A stretch of 64,000 bases of DNA from Rhexocercosporidium sp. MPI-PUGE-AT-0058 (taxonomy: Eukaryota; Ascomycota; Leotiomycetes; Helotiales). The notes below the pieces were generated by a model. The model had not been told where the DNA came from. It made no database searches and saw only the letters and a program-made list of their open reading frames with translations. The DNA is taken from positions 1,178,001 to 1,242,000 of the forward strand of contig JAGTJL010000003.1 of the NCBI GenBank assembly GCA_020746875.1, in the 5' to 3' direction. The first letter of the stretch is position 1. Every line of letters starts with the position of its first letter. The position numbers were made by a program, and so were the translations under genes. This document shows, one piece after another, positions 35,481-47,261 of this stretch.

Positions 35481-35836
35481 TCATGGGCAGCAATATGTGT
35501 TCATTTTGCATTCGCAAGTGTCTAATTTGATGTCAAAAATCCGGTTTGGCAAGCAAAACCAAGGCTTGGAGAAATGAGCATCATATAGACTTACCACTAC
35601 CATGAACCAAGAATTCGTCTATCTTGTCGAGGTTTGGTAATCCAAATGTATCGTCGACGGCAGTTATTCCATGTTGCTGTGAAATTTAGTAAAGATTCTC
35701 TCGATGCTTGGTCCGGGAAAGATGGATTTCGAACCTTGATGGTGATGATCAGGTTCGTGTCTAGGACAGGAGCGCCAGATACCAAGACGATATTGAAAGC
35801 GGAGCAGATGGCAGCGAGGGAAGTGAAGGATTGCAT
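35481..35836 (-). CDS. Small secreted cysteine-containing peptide (predicted, spliced)
   Basis: Minus-strand model with three exons: 35735-35836, 35595-35676 and 35481-35521, giving 74 residues. The first exon encodes a clear signal peptide, MQSFTSLAAICSAFNIVLVS, followed by GAPVLDTNLIITIK. The second reads QHGITAVDDTFGLPNLDKID. The third ends in DTCECKMNTYCCP, placing four cysteines in the last twelve residues. Intron 1 (58 bases, GTTCGA to TTCACAG, with TTACTAAAT upstream) and intron 2 (73 bases, GTAAGT to AAATTAG) are both plausible and keep the frame. Reading through intron 1 instead gives a 79-residue protein without the cysteine tail. The 5' leader just above is C/T/A-rich with a TATATTTT element about 110 bases upstream, as in real fungal genes. 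I recognise no family. A secreted effector-like or signalling peptide is possible, but function is unknown. Confidence 0.5.
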
Positions 35837-38146
35837 AGTTACGAATTGATTGCAAGTGATGGTCTGAAGTTTTTGGCGGGGAAGAGTGTAATGTTCAGAG
35901 ATTTTGAAGAGCTGAGAATAATGAGAAAAGGAAGGTCAATGAGTAGATAAAATATATGTGTATACAAGACTGAGATGCTATGCCAGTCAATTCAACGATT
36001 GTACACCACTGTGAGTGATACCCCGAGAGTAAGGTTCAAAGCAGGTCGCCGAACCTACCTCATGTTCTGTAACCTCATTCTCTGTAGATCCTCATTTCAA
36101 GCCTGCATAATCCGAGTTAAGTGTGATACAGATCGGCGAGAGTCAACAGACTCTCCAAGCCCCGGTAGACATTGCAATATCCTCATGAACAAGATTAGAT
36201 GAAAGTTTGACCATATTTCTAATTTTCGCTCAATCTGCACGATTCAAAAATTTTAAACGGAAGGGTCGAGATTTTCGAGGAGAAGATAGTTAATAGAATG
36301 GCGTATCACAAGGCTATCGTGATTAATCACTGACTAACTTCGATCTCCACAACAAGGATCCAAGGCAGCTCGATTAACCTTTTCCCTACTTGTAACACTA
36401 TTCCCGTGTTTAGGAGGGTATATTCTCCTTCTCCTTGATATATCGATCTCTTACAGAGTTTTTTATTTGAGCACTTCCTTTCATTTTGCTGTTAGTATTC
36501 AACACTCTGTGAGAGTCTTGGATCGACGGAGTTTTTGAAGTGTCAAGGATAGCTGACCTTTTGAGGAGCACCACCATGCACGCACTGTTTGTTTAGAGTA
36601 ACTAAATGGAATCAGACACATGAAAATCAGGATTGAGACTCAAAGCTCTGTCTCATACATGAGGGTGTCATGTCGTAGAACTACATGTCTTATATGTTAC
36701 TGGAACCCTCTTCAAAATCAATTCCAAGAATGGCATAAGAAAAGTCCCAAGAAATGCAGGAAGAGATTGGGTATACTTCCAGTGTCATCTCAACTCTTGC
36801 ACAAGTTTGATTTCACATCAGCGCTCTGGCAGCTCTGGGTTCTCTCGGATCGTTACAATTGACTCCAGCTTCGAGGCACGTCCCTGGACCAAGAGGCGAA
36901 TTCCAACCGAGAGGTTTGGAATGAAAGCGGTCTGATTCCACTACCCCTACAAGTGAAAATGAAAGTTTCAACAGCAGTTAAGACGTTGTCCCTTCAAATT
37001 TGTGTCTGCTTCCTCAGCTATCTGGATCTTTCTGCCAAGCCAAGCCAACACAAAGATCTCGGAAGTGTAGGTAGGTGAATGGGTGATGAGTCACGTGTGC
37101 GGCGACATGATGGGCATGAAGGCGATCGGAGAGACATTTGGTGCTGTTGAATGACAGGAAACTCGAACTTCGTACCGACTACGCATGGTGGCAATAGCAG
37201 GCAGATGTTCAATTCCGACTCACAAATACAAGTCATGTGGTCCCGATCAACTCAAAGTTACGCCAAGTCGAACTTTTCGGAACAGCGCGCTCATGTCATA
37301 CCATACCAGGCACACCTCAGATTCATGTAAGCTTTCCCCTTTTCATCCCATATATCGTCAATAGATGCAACCCTACGGACGCATATATTAATACAGCTCC
37401 ATGTCCACATCTTCTCACCCCGTCTACTCAACGATATCGAGAGCCCAGGGTAACAACCAGGTTACTTTTCATTCGTGAGAATCCCGGACTTCAAAGCATC
37501 CTGCAGCTCAGAACCAGTCATATCGAAATATGCCTCACGATGAGACATCTCTTATGAATACCTCTTTTCACACCGCTGTATCGACTTTGTCCATATTGGG
37601 ACACATTTTTCAGCTTGGCGGCGCCACCGGCCGATTGCAGGCCTGCAAGGGTAGGTATTGTGGTATTCCTTCAAAGCAGTCTCAACTTCCTATCTCTTTC
37701 ATTCGCTGTCATTTGTGGGCTCGCAATTGGAGAAAGCTTCTCTCTCAAAATGCGTTCGCTCGTGCTCTCGGTGAGTGGTGACATTGGTTGATTGTCATCC
37801 GGTTATCATGGAGCTGGATGAAGCTTTCGAATTAGTGGAACAAGCAACTAGAGCCAAGGAAGCTTGAGTAAATTTTCACACTCATTATCTATCACCTGCA
37901 TGACCTGTCGCTATCTTCTCACCGAGTATGGTGATGAACAGTCAAGTATATCCACGCACATACTCAATATGTGCTCGGGCGAAATATGGCTTCAGCCGCA
38001 GAAAGCCACAGCGCGAGAAAAGGAAATTTGCTTACATGCAACTTCCACGCAGTGAGCCGCATCTACCGAGTTCCGGTGAGTCGGAAATATATTCTGGGTG
38101 ATGTCCCCTTGTCTGGTTTTCCATTACAGTCATCGTCATTTCAAAA
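35837..38146. other. 2.3 kb intergenic region
   Basis: No supported gene. It contains the divergent promoters of the small secreted peptide (near 35837-35960) and of the protease gene (near 38146). A frame at 37530-37781 and a start-like ATGCGTTCGCTCGTGCTCTCG followed by GTGAGT near 37750 were inspected, but no continuation with family features was found. Confidence 0.4.
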
Positions 38147-40694
38147 ATGCTACTCAGTTTGGGGTATCTTCTTCTCGCGGCATCAATTTGCCATGGAAAA
38201 GCCATTCTTCCTCGCCCGAAGAACGTCACAGGCCCTGGCTTCATTTCTTTACCAGTCATTGCGGTGAATAACTCCGATGGACAGTTGCAGAAGAGGCAAA
38301 GTAATACCGACTTGTTCAACACTGACTTTGGAACCGTATACTTGGTTCACCGTGAGACCATACCACTCCGCTCGCACATGAATGCAGTTTGCTGAACTAG
38401 AGCAGTCTCGCTAGGAACACCTGCTCAGCCTGTGTATTTGCTTCTTGATACCGGGTCTTCTGAGACGTGGGTTGATCCGGATTGCACCACTGCGAGCTCT
38501 ACCCATCAACAGGAAGAATGTAACAGCTTTCCGAAGTATGATCCATTTACCTCGTCGACTGCTCTCGATGTTGGTTTTCCATTCGACTTGGCCTATGGAA
38601 AGGGCACGGCGTCCGGAGAGTACTTGCTTGATACTTTTCATGTTGCTGGTAAATGCCTCGTGTATCATTCCGAGTATAACTAACCACTAGTAGGTGCAAC
38701 CATTACGAACTTGCAGTTCGGAGTAAGTACACGAAGCCTCACTAGAATTGACTTTCTTGTGTTGTTACACCTTGACAATTAATGTACTGCATGTCATAGT
38801 TACTGACTGATTTCAGTGGGCCGATACAACCTCGTTCATGTTTGCTGGTATCCTAGCTACTTCCTATGGGTATGAACTTGCGGGTTACTATTGTCTGCTG
38901 GATGAGATGTACGTACAAGGGATAATCAACAGTCGGGCGTTCAGTCTGGATCTGGGCAATGTGGATTCTGCTGCTGGTCAGTATTCTAGTCCACACTGGA
39001 GATAGGACTAATGTAGTCCAGGCTCAATTCTGTTTGGTGGTATCGATACGAAAAAGTTTACGGGCGCCCTCGAGAAACGTCCGATCATTGCCCCGAGCAG
39101 CAATCCCGATGGTTACCTTCGGTCCGTACACACCTTTTCACTTGACGAAATCTCGCTAATGGTTTTCAGATATTGGATTTACATGACATCTGTCGGTATC
39201 ACAAAGCCCGGCGCCACGACTTCGAAGAGATACACGGTTGCTCCGCCTGCCTACCAACAAGCAGTTTTCCTCGACAGTGGTGGAACCTTGAGCCAGCTTC
39301 CTGCCAACCTCGTTGCCGCTATGCTAGCTGATTTCACAGGTGTTGTAGATAATGGTGGTGGACTGTATACGATTGATTGTGCCCAAACAACTCTAGGAGG
39401 GACGCTGGATTTTGGATTTGGAAACACTATTATACGTGTCCCCTATCACGAATTCATTTGGGTCCCAGCGCCAGGTGTTTGCGTTTTCGGTGCAAAGGCT
39501 GTAGATACTTCTGTGTCCGTTTCGTGGGTACTAGGAGGTGAGACCATTCCATTTTCAGTCAATAAACGTGCTGATGAGATACATAGATACGTTCCTAAGG
39601 TCCTGCTACAGTAAGTTCCACCACTCTTTTCCAAGACTTATCTAATTGCAACAGCGGTTTTTGACCAAGACAACGATAATCTCCATCTCGCGCAATACGT
39701 GGACTGTGGCACAAATATCATACCAATCGGCTCAGGAGTAAATGCAGTGCCGTCGGTCACTGGCGCATGCAAACCAGCCAGCACAGTTGCATCGACTGCT
39801 TCGAAGACATCAACGTCATCCATCAAGCCAACTTCGTCCACCAAAAGTTCCTCATCAGTAAAGCCAACGTCATCCATTAAGCCGACTTCGTCCACCAAAA
39901 GTTCCTCATCTGTAAAGCCAACGTCTTCTTCGTCGGTGAAGCCGACTTCATCTTCATCAACAGTCAAGCCAAACTCATCAACCTCAAAGCCTCTATCCAC
40001 TTCCAGCTCAGTCAAGCGGACGACAACATCGAGTACGAAAATATCTTCCAGCTCAAGCTCAACAAAGTCATCTTCCTCGTCAAAGTCGTCGAGCCTCAGC
40101 TCTGTTAAAACCACGAGCATGACTTCATCAAAAGTTTCCTCTAGTAGCTCCATCAAATCATCATCTTCGACGAGACCTGTCTCAAGCAGTTCTATGAAAT
40201 CCACATCGACATCCAAGATTTCCTCTAGTATTTCAACGATCAAATCATCCTCGAGCTCGAAACGACCGACCTCGACCAGTAGTATCAAGTCAACTTCTTC
40301 GTCGACTTCGAGGTCTTCAACATCTTTCAGAACATCAACGTCAACCAAAAAACCATCATCGACAATCTCAGGTCAAGCTTCGGTCAAGACTTTGGGCTAC
40401 GAATCTGTGGGATGTTTCGCAGAGTCTAACCCTAAATCATTGACCAAGATTCTCGCCAATGACACGATGACCGTCGAGACTTGCTTGTCGGTGGCAAAAG
40501 CACATGTTCCACCGTACCCTTACGTGGGGCTCGAGTTCGCAAGAGAATGTTGGGCTGCGTTGACGAGCCCTGCTGCGGCTACGCCTACGAGCGGTGCAGC
40601 TGCTTGTACGAAGACTTGCGTGGGGAATCCTACTCAGACTTGTGGCGGGGCTGCTATGTTTAATTTGTATTATTCGGCCACAGCAACTCCATAG
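38147..40694 (+). CDS. Secreted aspartic protease with Ser-rich stalk and C-terminal WSC-like domain
   Basis: Predicted extracellular or wall-associated pepsin-family protease. Eight exons: 38147-38351, 38406-38648, 38694-38722, 38817-38976, 39022-39121, 39170-39537, 39587-39610 and 39655-40694, total 722 residues. A signal peptide (MLLSLGYLLLAASICHGKA) and a short propeptide end at a dibasic QKR site. Catalytic aspartates lie in LLLDTGSSETW (about residue 83) and FLDSGGTLSQLP (about 280). The fold ends with LGDTFLRSCYTVFDQDNDNL. Residues about 418-620 are almost entirely Ser/Thr/Lys/Pro, a likely O-glycosylated stalk. The last roughly 95 residues form a WSC-like domain: YESVGCFAE, ETCLSVAKAH, PYPYVGLEFARECWA, AACTKTCVGNPTQTCGG, FNLYY. 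The usual second cysteine after ETC and the CWCG cysteine are absent. No GPI signal is seen. The exon 2 acceptor is AGAGCAG, so exon 2 may instead begin at 38403. Confidence 0.88.
39816..39923 (+). repeat. Two tandem 54-bp units inside the protease stalk
   Basis: Units 39816-39869 and 39870-39923 differ at only a few third-position or single-base sites (CATCAAG/CATTAAG, CCAACT/CCGACT, CAGTA/CTGTA). Each encodes an 18-residue block containing SSIKPTSSTKSSSSVKPT. The exact multiple of three keeps the frame, so the stalk length can change by slippage. Confidence 0.85.
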
Positions 40695-41085
40695 TTGTCT
40701 AGATTCTTCGAACGTTCTCCGGTCTGTGTGTAGTTTCCTGATAGGTGCGGTTTTGTGTTGCGGTGGTGGCTAGCTTTTCGTTTACCTTTATAGACCTTCA
40801 TAGAATCAAGAAAGTGGATGCGCATTTTTGATGCGATAATTGTTCATGATCCTACTGTGCCTTTGGCCTTGAATTCAGCGGCATCTGAAGTAATGAAATA
40901 AGCCGATTTTTCGAGATTGTTTGGACAACCGAGCGGGCTAATACGCTAACAATAGCACCAGCTCAATATATGCAGGTTATTTTATTTCTCATTCAGCTAT
41001 TATAGACACATATTACGACTTCTTGTCCTTTGCCCTCATACACTTTCTCGGATCTCCAGTTCCTCTACCTATAGGACGATGGAAA
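40695..41085. other. Convergent intergenic gap
   Basis: Holds the 3' ends of the protease gene (plus) and of the transporter gene (minus). No gene or repeat is seen. Confidence 0.5.
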
Positions 41086-43238
41086 TCAAACAGCAGTCTT
41101 CTCTACCACTTCATCCTTCTCAACCGTTGCTTCAACATGCTCAGTCATCAGCTCTTTCACACCCTTCAAGAACCAAATAGCCACCAAAGCAAGCACAACA
41201 AATGGAATGATGCTTGCCCATGCCAATCTGTACGCTGCTGCATATGCGTTCTCGCTGGCACTTGTGGCAGCTGATAAAATAGCTGGACTTACTCCCGGAA
41301 TGTCTGCGAAGCCGACGCCACTTGCGAGTGACTCGAGAAGAGCTGGAACAGAAGAGGTAGGGAGACCGGCTTTTGTGGCGGCATTAGAGACGGAAGGAGC
41401 ATAGTGGGAGGCAATCTTGCCGTTGATAATCGAGTTGAGAACTGCGGAGCCGAAAGCACCACCCAATGCACGGGCAGAGAATGCGAGACCTGTTGCCGTA
41501 GACAGGTATGCGTGAGGTGCTGTGAATTGAACGAGCGCAACCAGGAGAGTGAGTGGGCCACTCTGTCCGATTCCAGCTGTTAAGCATTAGTACGGGGTTG
41601 AGTGATTAAAAATGAGTTTTGCTTACATATGACATTGAATCCTAATTGAGCATGGTTCATACTAGGTTTTATATTGGCATAGCATATCGTACTTGGGAGA
41701 TATTAGACAAGTCGGGAAAACGGCGTGAGATGTACTCACACAACCAGGAAGAGCCCAAAGGTAAGTAACAGTGGACTCTTGAGATCCTTCTTCCAAGTCG
41801 AATATAGTCTTTGATTTATCAGCATGAATGGCAGCAAAATAAGAGATGATGGTACATACGTGATAGGAATGGAAGCGAACAAGGATACAAGTGTGTAAGA
41901 GAGCTGACGTATGGAGATTTTCCACGCCGAAGTCTCAAATCCGAGATGCAAGACAATTAGCGGCGTTACACTGTTGACTGCACTGTAAAAGATCCATCTA
42001 CCAGATATCAGTCTGCATTCTCAGTGGATATGATGTTCCCAGAATGCTCACCCTTCCACTGCAAAGGCAAACACTGAAAGAGCGAAATTAGGGCCGCCCT
42101 TGAAGAAGACATGCGCAACGAGTCCATCGTCTCTCCCTTTCCATTCTATCAAAGTCATAAGTAGGATTCACAACTCTTTAATGTCCACTTACCGTATATA
42201 GCAAATGCAACCAACATGACAAGTCCGATGGTCAGAGGTGCCACGACATGGGCGTCTTTCCATCGGTAGACTCCACCTGCCCAATCCAGGGCCAGAAGCA
42301 TCAGAGTGGCGCTGACAATAAAGAGGAATGATCCAATAGGGTCGCACTCCCAAGCAATTCTCTTCCACGACATCTTAGGAAAATCAGAATCTCTCTTCGG
42401 GTGGTAGAAGAAGAACAATCCGATAACAGTAGCCGCGAAAAAGCCAGCCTGCATCCAGAAGATATTCCGCCAGCCTCCTGCATCAGCATTAGTTGCAGCA
42501 CCTGCTCCAAGCCCTCCGACTAGTCCTCCGATCGCGCCGCCCAGAAAGGCAAATCCATTGGCTAGAGCTCGATATTTCAATGGTAGCACCTCGGATGGGA
42601 TAGCTTGAACGATGGAGATTGTTGAAAGTGTACATCCTACCAAGATACCGCCGCCAATAAGCATGGTCATGGAGGTAGCTTTTGCTGAGATGACTGCCCC
42701 AATAAACGAGATGGCGGGAGGACCCATGGCGAGGTATTTTCGGTCGAGTACATCTGATAGACGGCCAACGATTGGTGAAAGAACGCTTTGCATTAACAAT
42801 GGACCCTATCATAAGGTCTGTGTTGGCACTTTTATATTTTGACCTGGGGCCATTCACACATACCTGGATGATCCAGCCTGCGATTTCTCCATCACCAAGA
42901 TCTCTCACAATAAAGCCAATCACTGATCCAGCAGCAACTACGACAAAGACCTGAGCCATGATGCTGTGACTGGTTAGAACCTATTATGTCCATAGGCGTG
43001 CCGAGAACTCACGCAAAACATGTTACACTGAGAGTCTATTAGCTATGAAGAGAAATATCTAGTGACAAACTCACAATACTACCATCCATGATCTCCACGT
43101 CAAGTTGATGTGATGGTCGTCTCTATACGAGTCAACCTTGATGACTGGCCCAGAAGTCGATTGGTCGACCTGCGAGACAGCAATCTCATCATCGGTCTTC
43201 GAGACATTATTCACCGTTGTAGTATGTGCTTCAACCAT
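41086..43238 (-). CDS. TRI12-type MFS efflux transporter
   Basis: Predicted 14-TM proton antiporter of the fungal trichothecene efflux pump (TRI12)/DHA2-related family, exporting toxins, siderophores or drugs at the plasma membrane; the substrate is unknown. Nine minus-strand exons: 43075-43238, 43013-43027 (15-base microexon), 42864-42963, 42193-42805, 42052-42145, 41860-41997, 41740-41808, 41627-41691 and 41086-41576, giving 582 residues, a normal length. Start MVEAHTTTVNN. Motifs include SWMVVFVTCFA then QVFVVVAAGSVIGF, motif A-like SPIVGRLSDVLDRKY, QAIPSEVLPLKYRALANGFA, GGWRNIFWMQAGFFAATVIG, LVVTICYANIKPSMNHAQLG, GIGQSGPLTLLVALVQF and ARALGGAFGSAVLNSI. The cytosolic tail ends EKDEVVEKTAV. 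Every junction keeps frame. The penultimate exon uses a CCCAAG acceptor, chosen because it alone restores the conserved block. It heads the oxidative gene group at 45-56 kb. Confidence 0.88.
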
Positions 43239-45174
43239 GGTTGAGGATATCAAACAGACGCTTCTAGACTCGTTGAAGATACTTGTCTATAGAGGGTACA
43301 TCAGTCATCTTTAAGACCGCCGATCTCAAGTGTCTGTATTAATACAAATGGAGGTTCTCCGGAGACACGATTCCCTGTCTCTCCTCACTTAGTGCTCTCC
43401 TTCGGCTCGGCAGCCGGTAGGTAACCTGAACACAAATCTAGTAAGTGTGATATGCGCCACATGAGTGCAGATGGACTGTCAAGTGAGCCATGTAACTATA
43501 TCCCTCTACTACACTGTGTCACCAAGACTGGGGACCCCGCACTTGTGCTGACCTAGGCTTTTCGGCAGATACCTCATTTGTCGAAACTACAACATACCCC
43601 CATCTTTGGATCAGCGTTAGCGAAATTCTTCAAGACGGGGACGGGAGCTTGTTCTTTGATGGGTGGTGAGGATCGGTTTGTGGGGATCGGTAGTCTCAAT
43701 TCCGGTGCCGGGAAACCCCCTCTGCTTGGAAATCGAGACACCTAACGAGACAACCTTCAGTGATCATCTCTGCCGCACTCTTCGCTTGGGAGCAGTTAAT
43801 TTTTGTGGCTATTTTGGCTTATTTATGTGCTAAATCATGACTCGCAAATTAGAGCAAGTAGGGCGAGGGAATACGCTTCATGACTACGACTGACAGCGAT
43901 TTCCATTTCAGGAGTCAAAGTAGTAAGTGCAAAGCCATGGGGCCGCACAGTTTCCTCACTCCTCGGCAATTGTCTTCGATTTTCATGGATCTAGTCAAAG
44001 ATTCTTCCTGAGCTACTGTCTGGGATGTGATTAGCGAAGTATGTCAACACCCCCGAGTCGAAGCTCACCTCTATGGTATACCCGCTGACCAAATGCAAGT
44101 CAGGTATTCCATACAAATGCGACACAGCGATTCTCGTCCTTCTGAGATGGATAAAATAGAAATCTTCAATTTTGCACTGTATCAATACTTCATATTATGC
44201 CATGGCAAACTGGAAACGATATGACTCGTTAAAAAGGACTCGTGATTCTTGAGAAAGCTCTCTAGAACAACTGGTGAACATCTCGCCGTGCCATGCTTCA
44301 ATCATTCTCGAGGAACCCTTTCATACTCCTGGGGGGACATTGAATTGGTCATTCATACGAGCTGCTTGAATCAGTACTCTGTATAGATCCATCTTCGTAT
44401 TAGGTGCTTACCTGTCTAGGAACGAGCTCAATATGCTCTTCGAGATTGTGAAGTCCGGTACAAGAATGGTTCGCCCTGGAACTTAGCTTAGTTTAAAGAT
44501 GAATGCAAAGTTAGATTTACCCCAGAATTTGTGAACACCATCTCGAAGTCTCGTATAGAGAGAAAAGCGTCCTGTCAATGAATCTTTCCGTATAGTGGAT
44601 ATGCCTCACAAATGAAACTGTGCCGGCATACCTGACAAGTTTCCATACAACTATTTCTTTCCCGAGTGGTCGCAATAAGAATTAAGCATGCATTGACGCG
44701 CCTCTCCCGCCAATGCCGATCCACTCCTGTGGTGGCTTGAACTTTATCAACATGTGTACTGTTGCTGTGAGGAGGCTGCTGTGCGACCTTCTCGACTATT
44801 TTCAGAGTCTGAGTGCCGACTTACGTTCTCATACATGTCTTACCATAAGTATTCAGCAATGACCACAATCTACGCGCCATCTTTTTGGAGTTCGTTCTAT
44901 ACATATGCCGATAATTTCGACATCGAGTTGACCATCAATATTCCCAGCCTTTCCACATGTGGGGGGAGCTGGGTACAGTAGCGCACCCCCACGCCACTTC
45001 CTCCCCGCCTATGGGGGTCTTGAACAGGCTAAACCTCCCCGAACTTGTGATCCCAATCGGATGTATCAAAGAACAACGGGTTTTCGACTGTTGGTAGTAC
45101 AGATAGAAATACAGAGGTATTTCCACCTGATTTCCTGTTAAATTGAACTCGAATCTGAGTACCGGCATATCATA
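43239..45174. other. 1.9 kb intergenic region, divergent promoters
   Basis: Separates the minus-strand exporter from the plus-strand monooxygenase, so both promoters face into this stretch. No gene is seen. A GATCGG/GTGGGGATCGGTAG area near 43670-43690 and a polypyrimidine stretch near 43370-43400 are unremarkable. Shared regulation of the two genes is possible but not shown. Confidence 0.4.
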
Positions 45175-46608
45175 ATGGCAGCAACATCCGAACGACCATC
45201 AGCCACGGGTATCCATGTTATCATCGTCGGTGCAGGGTTCGCAGGCCTCACAGCAGCTATTGAATGTCACAGGAAAGGCCATTCAGTCCTTGTATTAGAG
45301 TCGTTCCCCGAACTCAAGATTCTCGGAGACATAATTTCCTTTGCACCGAACTCAGGCCGCATCTTTCAGCGTTGGCCTGGAGTTGATGCTCAACTCGATC
45401 CTATCATCCACAAGAGCGATGGCTTGTTGATGAAAACTTGGGAAGGGGACACTCTTTTGAAGCAAACTTGGTCGAGTGAACAGCGGTCGTTTGGGAAAGC
45501 GTACAATGGTAAGTACTCACTGTCTGAAACCGATTTTTTTTTCTCTGGGAATTTGGTGCTGACAAAATAAGGACATCGTGGAGAAATACATAAGATCGTT
45601 TATCGCCATGCCCTAAATATTGGTGTAGATATCCGCTTAGGCCACAAAGTTGAAGATTACTTTGAGTCTGACAGCGAAGCGGGTGTGATTTCTAACGGGC
45701 AGAAATTTGTGGCCGACATGGTCATGGCCGCTGATGGGGTCCGTTCGAAAGGTAGAACGATCGTCCTTGGTTATGAGGATAAGCCCAAGTCCTCGGGATA
45801 CGCCATTTACCGCACTTGGTTTGATTCTGCAAAATTAGCAGAGGATCCAGATACCGCGTGGCTGGTGAACGATGGTGACAAACATTGTGCTTGGCTGGGA
45901 ACAGACATCCATTTTATTGCGGCTTCAGTCAAAGGTGGGAAAGACTTCAGTTGGGTGTGTACCCATAAGGTAGGCTTGAACATTATTCCCTAAATTGCGG
46001 ATATATGGGCTTACAAACAATAGGATGACGCCGACGTCGAGGAAAGTTGGCAAGCACACGCGCCTCTAGCAGATGCTCGCAAAGTGTTAGAGGGCTGGGA
46101 TCCAGTTGTGCAAAAGATCTTGAACGCAACGCCAGACCCGTTGATCGACTGGAAACTTGTTTATCGAGATCCCCTACCAACTTGGGTTTCACCGAAGCGT
46201 CGCATAGCTCTCATCGGAGATGCAGCTCACCCTTTCCTCCCAACTTCTATCCAAGGAGCCTCACAAGCAATGGAGGATGGTGCAACCATGGCAGTCTGTT
46301 TATCAAAGGGAGGCAAATCTCATGTTCAGGAAGCAGTTGCAGCTTTTGAGGGCTTGCGTTATGAGCGAGTGCGAGCAGCCCAGAAAACTGGAGAGAAGAC
46401 AAGGGATACCTGGCATAAGGCTAACTGGGACGAAGCGAAGAAGAATCCTGATAGCATGAAGTTGAAGCGTGAGGAATGGCTGTTGAATTTTGATGCTGAG
46501 GAGTATGCGGAGAAGAACTATGCAGGAACGGTGGCATTACTGAATAACACTGTTGCGGTGAGGGAGCACAATATTCCATCCCCTAGAGAAGTACTGGCCT
46601 CGGCGTAG
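45175..46608 (+). CDS. FAD-dependent monooxygenase, salicylate hydroxylase-like
   Basis: Predicted flavoprotein hydroxylase acting on aromatic substrates with NAD(P)H and O2. Exons are 45175-45508, 45572-45969 and 46024-46608, total 438 residues. The start ATG at 45175 gives MAATSERPSA. All three class A flavin monooxygenase signatures are visible: the GxGxxG site IHVIIVGAGFAGLTAAIECH (about residues 13-32), ending with the ribose-binding acidic residue of VLVLES; the DG motif MVMAADGVRSK (about 160-170); and the GD motif RIALIGDAAHPFLPTSIQGA (about 304-323). The C-terminal helix region (YERVRAAQKTGEKTRDTWHK) is typical of salicylate/6-hydroxynicotinate monooxygenase relatives found in fungal clusters. 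No transmembrane segment is seen. Divergent to the TRI12-type exporter and upstream of a P450, so a role in an oxidative catabolic or biosynthetic pathway is a reasonable inference; the substrate is not determinable. Confidence 0.92.
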
Positions 46609-47261
46609 TATGCGGAGAAAGATTCCAATTCGATGTATTGGGGGTGTGTCTTGATATAGATATATCTTACGAAGCGAACCTAAGAGACCATTCAAAACGA
46701 ATCTTGACCGAAACTATACACTGGTACTTTGATGTCATCTAAAGCTCAAAGAAGTAATTTCAAAATCCCACGAAACAAGACAAAGCAACGAAAGTAGATA
46801 ACGGATGTATGATCACCATCCCTGTCAGTAGGTAGCCCAGTACAGTGATGAAGATGCAGCCTTTTGTTTGCATCTTAGCAGGTCTGCCGAGTTCCGAGCC
46901 ATTTAGGTGTAAGTACAACTAGATGTCTTGTATTTGCCGCGAATCATTACCGACTTTCTCTAGAATCTACTTTCATCAATGCTATTCTGCCGTGAATGGG
47001 ATATCGGGGAGGAAATTTATAGTTTTGGGGCTCTTAGCGTCTCCGAGCTAGTGGTTAAGCTGCGTTTAGCGAGGGCATGCCTGGAGTCGTACGTGGCAAT
47101 CCTCCAGCCTTTCTCTGGATGGTGGTCAACCGGGCAGATGATTCCGAACCATTGCCCGACAACCATTCATCGCTGACCGGCACCATAATTGGATATTTAT
47201 AGATTTCGTCGTGAAGTTTTCTCTCTTTCTCTCCAATTGTTAGCACCAAGCTCAGTTGACC
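46609..47261. other. Intergenic between monooxygenase and P450
   Basis: No gene seen. Both flanking genes point the same way. The 80 bases before 47262 are T/C-rich (TTTTCTCTCTTTCTCTCCAATTG), as expected for a fungal leader. Confidence 0.45.

Noticed and set aside
39638..40348. 236-codon minus-strand frame, highly acidic (DEVDV-rich)
   Set aside because: It is the antisense shadow of the Ser/Lys-rich stalk of the protease. The acidic composition simply mirrors the TCA/TCC/AAG codons of the plus strand.
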